A stretch of DNA of 64,000 nt from Protula sp. h YS-2021. Lineage: Eukaryota; Annelida; Polychaeta; Sabellida; Serpulidae. Location of the stretch: assembly GCA_949752745.1 (NCBI GenBank), contig OX457029.1, positions 41,108,500 through 41,172,499 of the forward strand, written 5' to 3'. A program made the position numbers and the translations under genes. Numbering within the stretch: the first letter of the stretch is position 1; the number at the start of each line of letters is the position of its first letter. The notes under the pieces were generated by a model, which saw only the letters and a list, made by a program, of their open reading frames with translations, did no database searches and was not told the DNA's origin. Positions 9,887 through 21,294 of the stretch are shown in pieces.

Positions 9887-10037
9887 AAATAAGAAGTAAG
9901 TATTTGTTAAACACACGCAGGCCCCAACCGCCCCCCAAATTCATAGGGGTATAAAGCGATGACGGACGGACGGCTCGACTGACGGACGGACGGACACCCC
10001 AAACCTACAAGCCCCAATCCGAAGGGTTGGGGCCTAA
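9887..10037 (+). mobile_element. Short hairpin element, family E, copy 1
   Basis: About 150 bp. It begins at AAGTAAGTATTTGT, contains CAGGCCCCAACCGCCCCCC, 'AATTCATAGGGGTATAAAGC', then GACGGACGGACGG repeats and CACCCCAAACCTA, and ends in the hairpin GCCCCAATCC-GAA-GGGTTGGGGC (10011-10033) followed by CTAAAA. The internal GGCCCCAAC repeats the hairpin arm. Copies at 15876 (+) and 33828 (-) start and stop at the same points, which defines the unit. Confidence 0.85.
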
Positions 10038-10319
10038 AAACTACTCAACATCATTTAGAATACTGGATATTTTACAGTGTGATAAGACATTGAATACGTT
10101 TACAGAATATATGTTTCAATTCCATGAAAAAAATACCCTTTCTCTACAGATGTATTGATTTTAACAATAGACGCTACAAAAAAGTTGGAAATTACATACA
10201 CATACAGTGTAAGCGCGGTTAATGTTATGGCCTAATCATGGGTTATGACTAGGGTGAGAAAAAATTTTGCAGAAAAAAAACATATAACTAATTAGGAAAA
10301 AATGATATTTTGAACGAAA

Positions 10320-10503
10320 AAAGAAATTAAAAAAAAAATATCAAAAAAAAAAAAAGGATGAAAAGCGAAAAAAAAGTATAAAAAAAGGATGAAAATTAAA
10401 AAAAAGTATAAAAAAAAGTATTTAAGGATAAAAAAAGGACAAAATCGGGCTTTTTGAAAAAAAAGGATAATCCTTTTAAAAAAGGATGATGTGGCAACAC
10501 TGC
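10320..10503 (+). repeat. AAAAGGATA-rich element, second copy
   Basis: Runs of AAAAAAGTATAAAAAAAGGA words end in GTGGCAACACTGC (10491-10503), the reverse complement of the word that opens the related run at 6483. No coding potential. Confidence 0.5.
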
Positions 10504-10539
10504 TTTAGTTAACATTTCAGTAAGAAATTAGTTTTTTGA

Positions 10540-11590
10540 CAGTATTTCTGAAGATTTCATCAAATTACGAAAAACAGTGAAAGCAAGGTAAGTACTAATG
10601 ACGCCTGTCTTTATCTAAACTTTGAAGACAGCAACGCCATTTCTCTAGTATCAGATAAGATTTCACTGATTTTTCTTTTTGCCAATATTTCCACCAAATT
10701 TTGGCTGATTACCAAAAAAAAGGTAACGCCCAGGTGAGTAGAAATGATTGGTACCTTCCTCTGAAAGTTCAAGCCAATGAAGCTATTTTCCTGGCGTAAG
10801 CCAAGATTTCAGTGATAAAACATTTCCAATATTTCCTCCAATTTTTTGCAAAAACTGTTAAAAATATCCAAATACGTTCCGAATTTCGAAAAACAGGACT
10901 AGCCATGCAACTCTTAATAACGCCATCTTTAATTTAATCAATGTTTCAAGAAAATAAGCCATTTTCTGGTGTGTTTTAAGATTTTCGATATTTCTGCCAA
11001 TTTTTGGCAAATCGCCAAAAGAAGTAATAGCCGTTTACCAAAATTTAAGAAAGTTTTTATAAAAACCCTAGACGATAGGCTTAAAAAAATGGTTTTTGAC
11101 CAATATTTCCGCCAATTTTTGGTGAATTACCAAATAAAAAAAAGGTAATCGTACATTGCACATCCCCCGCCGCGCTCATCTGCACTATATATATTTTCTT
11201 CCCTTAAGGTATAGTAAACAACAAAGTCCAAATTGTGAAAAATCGCCAAAATTACTTTTTTTTTTTAAATCGAAAAATAACCTGAACTTGCACAACTGCA
11301 TTTTAAATATTTTCTACCTGTAGGGTTTTATTGGTCTACCATGAATAGTAACAAAGATACAGCCTGGACAAACGTGTTCTAAAAACGACAAAGTCCAAAT
11401 TTTCAAAAAAAAAATCTCCAAAATTACATGTTTTGAAAAAATCGAAAAATAACCTAACACTGCACAACTAGACGTTATATACTTTCTTGCTGTACGGTTT
11501 TACAGTCTGGACAAAGAGAACTGCGGACGGACGGACAGACAAGAGGCGTTTCTATATCCCCGCCCCTGACTATAGCCACGGGGTATAAAA
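10540..11590 (+). mobile_element. Hairpin element, family F (core and 3' end)
   Basis: Degenerate tandem units with 'CCAATTTTTGGCAAATCGCC' and AAAAGGTAATCG phrases (to about 11160), then 'AACCTGAACTTGCACAACTG', a GCGGACGGACGGACAGAC microsatellite and a terminal hairpin pairing TATCCCCG with CGGGGTAT (11555-11587), followed by AAAA. Same plan as the other hairpin elements, with different hairpin sequence. Confidence 0.65.
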
Positions 11591-12443
11591 ACTACAAACT
11601 TATGCCAAGTTGCAAACGTTTGAAAGTGGGAAATATCTTCTTTTTTTTTTTTTTAGTTTCCAAGATAAACGTTGTTTTTGGTTAAAATAACCAATTTGCG
11701 AAATTGGCCATGATCATAATTGATTACTGGCAATATGAACATTATGAGAAGTTCGAAAATGACGTAACCAACGCCATGTTTCTAAACGTTTTTGGTTCGG
11801 CATTTCGTCAACTTTTAGCGATCTTAAAAGAAAAAAACAAAAAAACAATCGCCCTATTAAATAACACAGAGAAATTCCACACCAAATTTATGGCAAAAAG
11901 TATTGGAAAATTATCATTTTGAAAATCGGTATGAAAAAAGTTCAAAATCAAGGGCGTAAAATTTTGTTCTGCCATTCCCCAAGTTTCTTTTTGGTTCTTT
12001 TTTTTTTTTTCTTTTCTTTTTTTTTTTTTTTTTTTTGCACATTGCCAAAAATAAAAGATAGGCACCAGAGATGCAAAGCCCTAAGCCATGGGGAACATAC
12101 TCGGAAAAAGAAACATGGGGAACATACTCGGAAAAAGAAATATCTGAAATATTTTAGTAAGTGAAAAGAATTGTAGGCTAGAGTGTTCACACTAGACATT
12201 TGATAATGGTAGAAATAAAAAAAATTCAAAGTCCAGCTGAGCCACTGTCCTTCGGTGAATATAGCTCATATACAATACCGATCTTTATTAGTCCATATAC
12301 TAACTACGTCTCAAATATCTTAACAATTGCGAAATAACTGTATGCTAGAGAGTGTTCACAAGCCAAATGTTAACGGACGGACGGACAGACGGACGAACAC
12401 GGCCATAGCAATAGCCCTTTGCCATTCTTTGGCTGAGGGCTAA
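11591..12443 (+). mobile_element. Hairpin element, family G (3' end)
   Basis: A 27-bp phrase beginning CATGGGGAACATACTCGG is duplicated at about 12086-12140. Downstream come AACGGACGGACGGACAGACG (about 12370) and a hairpin TAGCCCT...GCCA...TGGC...AGGGCTA (12412-12442), then AAAA. Short poly-T and poly-A runs near 12000 create spurious open frames. Left boundary unknown. Confidence 0.6.
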
Positions 12444-12529
12444 AAATTATAGTCTAATAGCTGGCATTAGAAAAGAAATTGGTAGCAAAATAGTCCAGCA
12501 GCTCACCATCAATTGAACATTGTAACAAT

Positions 12530-12625
12530 TACACTTTGAAAGGTTGTATAAATGCACATATGTATACATACAAGCGGCAGATAAGCCACCTCATTATCGC
12601 ACTGGACCAGCCCGCCCCTGGTGTT
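12530..12625 (+). mobile_element. Decayed family D-like 3' end
   Basis: 'CACATATGTATACATACAAG', CGGCAGATAAGCCACCTC, then GGACCAGCCCGCCCCTGGT parallels the family D terminus (ACATACAGACGACGGACACC, GACCAGCCCGAC), with a damaged hairpin. Supported only by this resemblance. Confidence 0.4.
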
Positions 12626-13137
12626 GCATCTGCCATTAAATACTTATATAACGGGTCCTTTAAAAGCCAAGCCACTCACTATTTACTTCAAGTTTTTAAC
12701 TAAATATATAAATGAACAGCAATTAAGGAAGCCATACAGCGAAACAAAAGTTTTCAATGTTCTTCTTGACTGAGCTGAAGTAATGAATAAACGGACGACA
12801 CTCTCCGCAGTCACTAACAACCCTCTTAATATTAACTAATTCATCGGTTATCATGATAAGGGTTTTTCAAAAGAATATCGTCAGTACGACATGCAATTTC
12901 TCAAAATTCAACTGTAAGGATGGACGTGAAGGAAAGAATTTTACTAAAAAAGAAGTGCGCGTGTGCGGAACCAGATTCACAGATCATCTACCCGATCATC
13001 ACTGAAGAGAAATGTGCGTATCACAAGTAATAATTCACAGATATTGATTTGAGTGTTACTGACCAGTTATGAAATACCCAACACCGTCATGGCACATGCC
13101 TGCGAATAACCGCAATATTCAGCGACATTTGCGTTCC
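12626..13137. other. Non-coding, no structure recognised
   Basis: AT-rich sequence with no long open frame, tandem repeat or strong palindrome that I could see. Confidence 0.5.
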
Positions 13138-13303
13138 CAGGTTTGCGCTGGGTTCTCAGGAAAGTAAGTCAAAAAAAAAAAAAAAAAAGGAAAGAGTCAG
13201 TGACTCAGTTGGGTCCAAAAAACTGGGTGGGTTCTGAAAAAAGTGAGTCATTTCGAAAAAAATGCCCAAAAGGTGGACAAAAACCTCGCCAACGCGAACC
13301 CTG
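13138..13303. mobile_element. hAT-like MITE, copy 2
   Basis: Ends CAGGTTTGCGCTGGG and CCAACGCGAACCCTG match the copy at 6645, and the interior aligns along its length apart from an expanded poly-A. It retains TGACTCA and TGAGTCA words. I see no clear target-site duplication. Confidence 0.75.
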
Positions 13304-15528
13304 GTAACAGTTCATTGCCTGGTTAAATTTTGTAAGGAAATGGTCAAGGCTAGGACAATACACCCCTACATTTAAAGGTGTAATAGGTCCCGCCAGAGAG
13401 CCTGTTTTGCCATTCAATTTCACCCCGAGAATTCACCGAATTCATGCCAATCCACTGTTATTGTTTTAAAAGTCCTACTTATTAACATTAAACGATTTTC
13501 ACAAAGGGAATATGTACATAATAACTTGTTAACCAAATCGTGCACAATGTGACTGACAATTTAAACAAATTTTATTGCGACTGAATATTTGCAATTAAAT
13601 AAGAAAAAAAAAAAACTTTGAGAACAGATAAACTGCTTAAAGTTTAAGCATGCATTGTGTAAAAGAACCACCAAAATATCGGCTGAGCATTGTATTGGTG
13701 ACAATTAGACATGAAAAACACAAGCACCAGATACAGAAACGGGTATTTGCCGTTAACCATTGAAATGAATCTCTGACCGAAAGTTCTTACATCCATATAA
13801 CGATGGACACCTCGAAAAAAATAAAAATCGTACACACATACCTCTCCATTAATACAATGGTAATAGCAGGGCATGTTAGCTCCAAAAAAAGCTAAACAGT
13901 CACACAAAACCAACCCATTTTTGCAAACAAAATAACACACGATAAAAACAGATGCCATCCTGCATTTCAAGCCCACAACTTTTTTGAAATTAATATACCA
14001 GAAAGCATATAAACGAACTTCCAAGAACCAGGACATGGGAGTACTTGACAAAGCGCGCAAGGTTTGTAAACACAGCCTCGTACAATAGCATTTTCTCCCG
14101 GCCAATCAAATCAAAGTCAAGCAAAACATTGCTATGGTTACCACGCTCAACCACTTCAATGTACTTGTGATTAAACACCAGTATTCATTCACAAGAATGT
14201 CAATGCACCATATGCGAACGCTGGAGTCAAGTTACCTGCAAGGGATAGCTGCGGGTGACGTTTTGACAGTAAACACAAGTTTGCATCATGTAAACACCGT
14301 GCAAAATATGCAACAAAAAATCTTGAACTTAGCTTCTCCAGGCAATGGATGTTTTAAATCTTTAGGAAGCACAACTGTCGAACGTATAATTCTTCTATCA
14401 AATACATGTTTCAACAAAAAAAGGCAGAAATATTGTAAGGGTTGGGACATAAAAGTTAGGTTGTCAAATTTTTTAGAAAATGAGACTGAACCATAACTGC
14501 AAGATGAGTGGCAATTTTTGGTTTTTCTTGTTTTGGCCTTTCAGGACGAAATCTCCAACTGAAATATGAGCATTACGGAAAATCTCCCCTAGAACATTTT
14601 TGTCAAATTTCAAAGCAATTAGATCGCATTTTCAGAAAGAGTAGTATCTTTCTAGTTCTGACGAAATTTCTTTTTTTTCCCCCAATATATATTGGGCAAA
14701 TCGCCAAAATACAAAGCTGGTGGAGCAGTTTTGTGATTTTCGGAGAATGGCAGTTTTGGAATATATTTTTGCCACACTGCCAAACAAAATAAATATCTGG
14801 TGCGGGCGATTCTGGTGCACATTCCAAGTTCAACGCAATATGAAGGGATTTGTAGGAAAAACGGGGAAGTGAGAATGTAGATATTTCCGTCCCCGTCGAA
14901 ATAAGGCGCTGCCGAGTGTAATTTATATCACCTTCCTGACTTAAACTGTGAGAAAGATAGTGTCTGTACGATTAAACACCGCCATTAACAATTCGTGTGT
15001 TTGAAGAAAACATACAACAGTGTAAATGCAATCTTTAAAAATAAGTTTATTTCAAATTCTCATGGCGGAGGCTGTTTATATAAAAAACAAATGCATTCGC
15101 ACTTTGGATATTATAATAACCACAGAATTTGACCAGCTTGAATCCCTTTAACTCAGGTGGATTCAGATCAAAGAATTCTGAAACGATATTTCATTCCAAA
15201 AATAACTGAAAGAAATTTGTAAGAGAAAAGTGGTAAACAATACAACTCCGGAATAATATAACGTGGAGTCATCACACACATCCCGTTCAATGTCATTTGC
15301 TGTCGCCCTATGCGGGTAAATTATGAAAAACCAGATTTCATTAATCTCTGTATGAGAACTTAAATCTGGGTTCAGGGGTTCGTTCGGCGAGGGGAAATTA
15401 ACCTTATTTTTCATCTCCCGGAAGTTTTGAATGAATAAAAAAAAAAAAGAAATCCACCGACGTCGTGTACACAATATAGAAGTAGTGACTTAACCGCAGA
15501 ACAGAAAAAACACTGAAAATACTTAAAG
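13304..15528. other. Mostly unique non-coding; unassigned open frames on both strands
   Basis: Open frames of 90-150 codons lie at 13644-14105 (-), 14134-14496 (+) and 14508-14792 (+). None shows a recognisable motif, and they overlap one another on opposite strands. The minus-strand stretch 13990-14178 reads somewhat like a protein but lacks an ATG or a clear acceptor. I do not call a gene. Around 14680-14710, 'TATTGGGCAAATCGCCAAAA' hints at a decayed core monomer. Confidence 0.4.
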
Positions 15529-15838
15529 ATGCATTTATTAACTAGAGTAGTGTGCATAGCCCACATATTACCCACAGACACCCCATCAGTCAAGCACGGC
15601 CATCAAGTCAATCAAGAGCTGAAATTTTCTAAGTCTAGTTGGTGCATTTTCCTCGGACGAACCTTGCCCATTTACAAGATCGATCTGAAGTTGTTCCCAT
15701 GGAAACTACATGCCAAGTTTAATTAAAATCCTTGCAGCAGTTTTTAAGTTATTATGTTGACAAGCTGTTGATGACAGACCGACACACGGTCGTTCGCATA
15801 TATTCCCCCCCCCCCCCCCTGTGGGGAATAAAATACTT
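15529..15838 (+). mobile_element. Hairpin element, family H, copy 1
   Basis: About 300 bp. It starts near AGAGTAGTGTGCATAGCCCA, contains CAAGAGCTGAAATTTTC, ACATGCCAAGTTTAATTAAA and 'GATGACAGACCGACACACGG', and ends in TATTCCCC...GGGGAATA (15801-15830) followed by AAATA. Two reverse-strand copies at 41130 and 42679 align end to end. The microsatellite near the hairpin is a short CCGACAC variant. Confidence 0.8.
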
Positions 15839-15875
15839 ATCAATTGATAATATATGTTATAGAAACATTTTATAC

Positions 15876-16010
15876 AAGTAAGTATTTGTGAAACACACGC
15901 AGGCCCCAACCGCCCCCCCCCCCCAAATTCATAGGGGTATAAAGCGATGACGGACAGACGGACACCCCAAACCTATAGGCCCCAATCCGAAGGGTTGGGG
16001 CCTAAAAATC
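15876..16010 (+). mobile_element. Short hairpin element, family E, copy 2
   Basis: Same start (AAGTAAGTATTTGTGAAAC) and same end (GGCCCCAATCC-GAA-GGGTTGGGGCC, then TAAAA) as the copy at 9887, with a longer C run and a shorter GACGGACAGACGGACACCCC segment. It lies 40 bp after a family H element. Confidence 0.85.
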
Positions 16011-16369
16011 ACTACCCATATTATGCGAGAAAAAAAAACGAAACAAGAATTTCAAATCTACATGTTGCCTAAATGCAAACGCTCCATTGTATTTTCAGCC
16101 TATGCAACACTTTCCTCAAAAAGTTCGCAATCTCAATTCACGGGGAGCATCACTCCCCGCACCAAAACACAAATTTTGACCAGTGGTTTGCTGTAAGCAC
16201 ACACAACCCCTCCCCCCTACCCAAATGTGTATATCAATTGCGTTTCACTTAGAATATTCTCAGATTTTGCTTCCAAGTTTAACAAAAGGCTCGGAATTAG
16301 TGGGTAAACACTATATATAGATGTGTATATACATAGCATAGCAACAGCCGCCAGCCATTCTAGTATACT

Positions 16370-16480
16370 TGGAACCAGGAACAAGACAGCTGCCCCTCGG
16401 GACAACTGCATCTGGACTACTGTTGCCGAAAACTGCCCCCGTAGGACTATTGTCAAATGGACGCCCCCTCCCCTACCCCC
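16370..16480 (+). repeat. C-rich GGACTATTGTC repeat segment
   Basis: Words such as CCCCCGTAGGACTATTGTC and GACAACTGCATCTGGACTA resemble the units of the larger C-rich arm at 16811. It is probably a diverged piece of the same repeat. Confidence 0.4.
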
Positions 16481-16810
16481 GGTAATTTTAATGAACTTTT
16501 TCATACCAGTTGACTTTATCCTGCCGGTCTAGTCACATAAGTGCGAATGAGGGGTGTGTGAGGGGGGGGGGGGGGGTGCGGCATCTGTTGTCTTTGTTTG
16601 CAAGTTCTGCATGAACATTCCCCACGCAGTCTCTCTTCAAAAGTTACTCTTTAGGGCAAACCGCCACAAATTGGCCAGATCACGGCTTTGGATATTTACG
16701 TTAGACGTATTATATATTAAATAAATGCTATAAAACTGCAATAAAAATACAACAAATGCAGTTCTGTCTGGTACCATTGATCGCAAGTGATAGTTCGTCG
16801 AATATAAACA

Positions 16811-16946
16811 CCACGACTTGTACGGGTCTAGGACAATTCCCCCCCAGACAACTCCCCCCCCAGACAACTCCCCCCCGACAATTCCCCCCGAACAATTCCC
16901 CCCGTAGGACAATTCCCCCCGAGGACTATCCCCCCCCCCCCCCACT
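16811..16946. repeat. C-rich arm of a long inverted repeat
   Basis: About six units of the type GGACAATTCCCCCC (variants CAGACAACTCCCCCC, GAACAATTCCCCCC, GTAGGACAATTCCCCCC, GAGGACTATCCCCCC). The same order in reverse complement occurs at 17466-17590. Proline-rich open frames here are an artefact of CCC codons. Confidence 0.8.
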
Positions 16947-17383
16947 TAATTTTTATATTATATTTTACTTTGAATGCCAAAGTCTTTATTTTTAAAATAC
17001 CATAAATTCAAAAATGCAAAATTTTTCTATCTGTAACGAAAGTTTTTTCTGCCATTTAAAACCTGGTGTTGTGGGCAATTCCACGCAAATAGTCAAACAG
17101 TATGTCGGTTTTCGAAGTCGCGGACTGTTTGACGAATGCGTTGCGCAGAGTCGGCGTACCAGCGACGTGGTAGCTCGGGCAAGCGGCCACCCACAATTTG
17201 ACCAGATGCACCGCGAACATTACGGCGGATCCGACCGATGTAACATGTAAAAAACCGTTTTTGCTGGCACTGAGGTGGCCAACTTAAAGTTCATTGGTTT
17301 GGATAAGGCATGTAAATTGCAATTGCGACAATGTTGAAATGAAAGGACAATTACCATCTCCAGTTAGAAGATAAAAGGGCAAC

Positions 17384-17390
17384 AATTTGT

Positions 17391-17420
<30 letters not shown>
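17384..17420. repeat. (AG)n microsatellite
   Basis: An uninterrupted run of about 15 AG dinucleotides, inside the loop region of the C-rich/G-rich inverted repeat. Confidence 0.9.
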
Positions 17421-17431
<11 letters not shown>

Positions 17432-17465
17432 CAAAGAAAAGAAAAAAATAAGAAAAATAAAAATG

Positions 17466-17590
17466 AATGAGGAGGGGGGGAATAGTCCTCGGGGGGAATT
17501 GTCCTACGGGGGGAATTGTTCGGGGGGGAATTGTCGGGGGGGAATTGACTGGGGGGGAATTGTCTGGGGGGGAATTGTCCTGTTCCCGAC
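17466..17590. repeat. G-rich arm of a long inverted repeat
   Basis: Reverse-complement counterpart of 16811-16946: GGGGGGGAATAGTCCTCGGG, GGGAATTGTCCTACGGGGGG, GGAATTGTTCGGGGGGG and so on. The arms are about 130 bp with a ~520-bp spacer. The G runs could form quadruplexes. Confidence 0.8.
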
Positions 17591-17876
17591 TTGTACAGTT
17601 GGATTTAAAACATAAGTGAGGCAATTATTCTCCCAAAAAAAAAAAAGAAAAGATGGAAATGTGAAGATGCTTGTTCATGCATAATTTTAGAAAAGTGAAA
17701 TGACAGCAATTTGACGAAAAGAGATGGGCGAAAATTTTGTTTATGAAAAGCAATCATCTCAGCGGCAATAATCCGTTTGGTTATTAATCCTACGGGATCA
17801 GTAGTCCCTGAGGCAATAATGTCCTCAACATACTTGGAATTCACATCTGATACTTTCTTAACTAGTGTTTTCTTAA
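17591..17876. other. Non-coding, nothing recognised
   Basis: Poly-A near 17635 and otherwise unique sequence. Minus-strand open frame 17605-17844 has no recognisable domain. Confidence 0.4.
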
Positions 17877-18036
17877 TTTCTACTACAGCTCCAAGATCAG
17901 AAACATAAGGTAGGCGTAATTAAGAGCTAACTTGGAGCTATCTCTGCTGTAGAGACCATGTGTATTGAATAAAGGCTAGTTCAGGAACCTCCTGTTTCCG
18001 AACTAGCCCAGTGTTGACTATATAGTCAGTCAACAC
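17877..18036. repeat. Cluster of three stem-loops
   Basis: Stem 1 pairs CTACAGCTCCAAG (from about 17880) with CTTGGAGC...GCTGTAG (to about 17952) around a ~35-bp loop. Stem 2 (17974-18008) pairs GGCTAGTTC-A-GGAA with TTCC-GAACTAGCC. Stem 3 (18011-18036) pairs GTGTTGACT with AGTCAACAC. All lie on one 160-bp stretch outside any recognised element. Confidence 0.7.
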
Positions 18037-19690
18037 TCCACTAAAATGGGTACAAGTCCGAAAATTGGTCAGAACTGTGCTCTGGACATTTCGGTATACT
18101 TGGAATCCGCATCTGATACTTGTTCAACTGAATATTTTGTTATTGCCTGATGTGCAGACAATATATACGGATTACATGTCATTCTGGACCTTTATGTCGA
18201 ACCATTGAAAAATCACAAGATTATTCAAAATCTTACTTTGTTGAAAGTTCTCCAAGGTTCATAGCAAGATCGGTAACCGGTGAATAGGATTTGATTCCTT
18301 GGTAAATCTGGGAGCTTGTAGATACATTTTGTGGCCGAATATCAATCTCTTTTGGTGTGTTACGAGTGCTGCGAGTTTTGTCTCCCATTTCAAAACAAAT
18401 TTTACCGGTGCCGTAATCAAATCATTTCTATCCAATCAAGCTACTCTTCAACCAAATTTCAGATATATACTTTCAGGCTTTTATAGAGAGTGTCTTACTG
18501 TCAGTTCCACAAAATATGTCAAGATAAAAAAAACCCCGAAACTTCCAAATAAAAGCACAAGTAATGTAAACAAGATGGCAAATGACAGCTGATCCGATCA
18601 GTGTTTCACTTGACAAGGTTCCAGAATTTCAGTCGTTTTTATCTCAATAGGCCAACATGCAACTGTGAAATTTGTGTTCTTTTGAATTCCAGACACAAGT
18701 TATTAATATGACAAATTCCGATTTTACGATTTCAGTATAGCAGTGTAGATTTCATGCCATAGAATTTCGAACTTTAAATCTACCGCCACGCCATTTGAAA
18801 ATAACATCTCTGGCCAGAGGGGAAAATTTTCAGGAAACGGCGCAGGCGCAATGCAATTTATATATAATAATATTTTGTAATTATTAAAACACAACCAAAT
18901 TGTAAAGCAATCAGTTTTTGCAGCCCTAACATAATATAGGTTTTGTTTGGAAAGAACTATCTTAAAAGATATTGTTTTATTTTTGTGTGTCTGCTCGTCT
19001 ACACTATTTCATAGTTCTGCAGCGAATGTTTTGCACACATGTGGTGTAGATAAATGACGGAAAATAATTCTTTCTTTGAGATTTCCCTTCTTCCTTGTAA
19101 AGCACGATGTGTATGACATATTATAGCAAGCTTTATCTCGAATAATTTTTCAATTCGCTATATCTATACAATTCATAGATTAAAGATTGTCTAACACAGA
19201 CTTTTATTGGGCAGCTAAAATTTATAAAAATTAAAATTAAATGCATTTTTTATGACATTATGGACGGCAAATAAATAGATTCCAAAATTGATATGAGCGG
19301 ATATAGAATAATAAGAATCCAATTATAAAGAGACTGAAATATTGAAATGGGTCGCCGTCATCTGTAATTGTTTGATATTACACCAGGAAGGAGAATACCG
19401 CCGATACTTCAAATAAGCGAATTTCATTTAAGCCTGTGGTTCTCTCATTTATATTTATAGTAATTTCTAAATAAAAAATTGTTCAGAATTTTGTTTCTCA
19501 TACGATGACTTATTAGAGTACATTTCTTCTACTCCCCGTTTTTGAGGAGAACTTGAGGATTGTCATTTTGACATGTTTAAGCTCATTATGGTCTCATCAA
19601 CAATGCATGAGAATCAATAAAAAATACGTGTCAATAACTAGAAAGAAGCTTCAAAAGCTTCATAAACTTCTCAACTACTGTAGCACTAAT
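18037..19690. other. Non-coding, nothing recognised
   Basis: AT-rich unique-looking sequence. A 97-codon open frame at 18299-18592 (+) has no recognisable motif and ends in a stop before any splice signal that I could link to another exon. Confidence 0.4.
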
Positions 19691-19694
19691 TAAT

Positions 19695-19870
19695 AAATGT
19701 TGCCAATTTTCAAAATTTTTCTTTTCACCCAGGTTTTATTGGATCTTTTAAATTTTGTACGAATGTTCCTTGAGTATGTGTCATTGAAATATTGCCTTTT
19801 TTGGCCGTTCCGCCAAAAATTTGCCAAATGGGGGGGGGGGGTGTTCTATAACTAGAAAGAACCCGGACAC
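19695..19870 (-). repeat. Decayed family D-like core monomer
   Basis: ATTTTGTACGAATGTTCCTTG, TTTTTTGGCCGTTCCGCCA, AAAATTTGCCAAATGGGGG follow the order of the reverse-strand D monomer (ATTTTGCACGAATATTCCC, TTTTGGCGATCCGCCAAAAA, TTGGCCAAATGGGGG). A single copy with no terminal hairpin nearby. Confidence 0.55.
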
Positions 19871-21290
19871 AAAACTTTATAAACTTTCTACTATTGCAGC
19901 AATAATTATTAAATTTAATTAATGAAACTGACAATAAACCAATAAATCAAGATATCAATAAATATTAATATTGTTTGATTGATATCGAGATATCAATGAA
20001 TTTGCAAATATTGTTCATGAAAATAACCGATGGTTGAAAATAACAGCTGAATACCTATAACCACAGATATTGTCATATAAATGACTATTGTCCGTTAGCT
20101 AATGAATCAGATTGTTAATATTAAATATTGTACAAACACCTGACTCGGTCAGGTGGGACATCATGTTTTTTTATACTTTTCAGTCTCCTCAACCTTTCCT
20201 TGTGAAGATGATTCCACCAAAGACTGTGAAAGTATTTTAAATTTCGAGAGTATCTATCTGTGCACTATGAGCCATCACGTTGGTTAATCAATGTCTTTGA
20301 CTCTGGTATCGTGATTCATAAAATACATTGTTTGGGATAAAGATCCTCTAAGCAGGGTTTTTGGATTCTCTGACAAAATTTTAACATGTCAGACCGATCT
20401 CAAGGTAAATACAAGGAGGTCCAAAGTTTTGATCCTAACATTTACAGGAATGAGTTACAGACAAATATCCTACTTACGTTTTCAACCTAGTGCCTTTCTT
20501 ATTCGATGCACTTGTTCCACCTATTCTACAGTTCATTGATACGTGTTTCATAGCAGTTCATATCTTTCTCCAATATATAGCACATCAGTCTCAATCAGTT
20601 CATTATCCTCATAATTCTCTTGCCAAACAAGTGCGTTTTGAAATCGAAGGACAGCATTCACGTGGAGAGGGGATTCGTCTGGCGGATAAGGTGGTAAAAC
20701 TTCTTAACCGCATTCTAACACAGCAGTTATTTTAACTTTGCAAGTATGCCTCGGTGCTTGTCAAAGACTGGCTGGCTTAGCCATTTCAATAAGTAAGGAT
20801 ACTATTTACCCCTCCCCCATTTATCGTTTATGCACATGGCAGGTAATTAATATGTATTACACCTTTGCTATCTCAGAAAAAAATATTTTCTTCTTGGCAG
20901 ACACACTGGCTTCCAATATCTTTGTCTTCGAAGTTTTCATTCCATGAAACCCTGATATTTTTAGGTGTTATAGCGATGGATCCATGTCTCGTCACATATT
21001 GTCAGTCTGGAGTGGAAATCAATAGGGGCGGCGTTATACTTAGTTAACTTCACGTTAGTTCTACTCTGGACACGGAAACAGGCCCTTCCATAAGCCCCCC
21101 TCCCCTTCCCTATGCTCCACCAGTTTTTTGCACAAAAATGTATTTGTGTAATGAAAATTGCACTATAATTTCATAAAGCTGATGAAGGGCTGAACATAGT
21201 AAATTAATGGCTTAAAATGCTGTGAATAGCTTCAATAAAATTACATTTTGGAATTAAATTGTGGAAGAACATGTATTGTATATGTCATAT
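19871..21290. other. Non-coding, nothing firm
   Basis: AT-rich. Around 19940-20000 'GATATCAATAAATATTAATA' and GATATCGAGATATCAATG make overlapping palindromic words. Open frame 20490-20735 (+) has no recognisable domain. Confidence 0.4.
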
Positions 21291-21294
21291 TATG

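Noticed and set aside
13644..14105. 153-codon minus-strand frame as a gene
   Set aside because: Cys/Phe/Tyr-rich with no recognisable motif. It overlaps another frame in a different register and lacks clear exon borders.
16637..17624. Proline- and glycine-rich proteins
   Set aside because: Read from C-runs and G-runs of the inverted repeat arms. Both arms and both strands give such frames.
18011..18036. Histone mRNA 3' stem-loop
   Set aside because: The 9-bp stem with 8-base loop does not fit the conserved 6-bp stem and 4-base loop, and no histone coding sequence is near.
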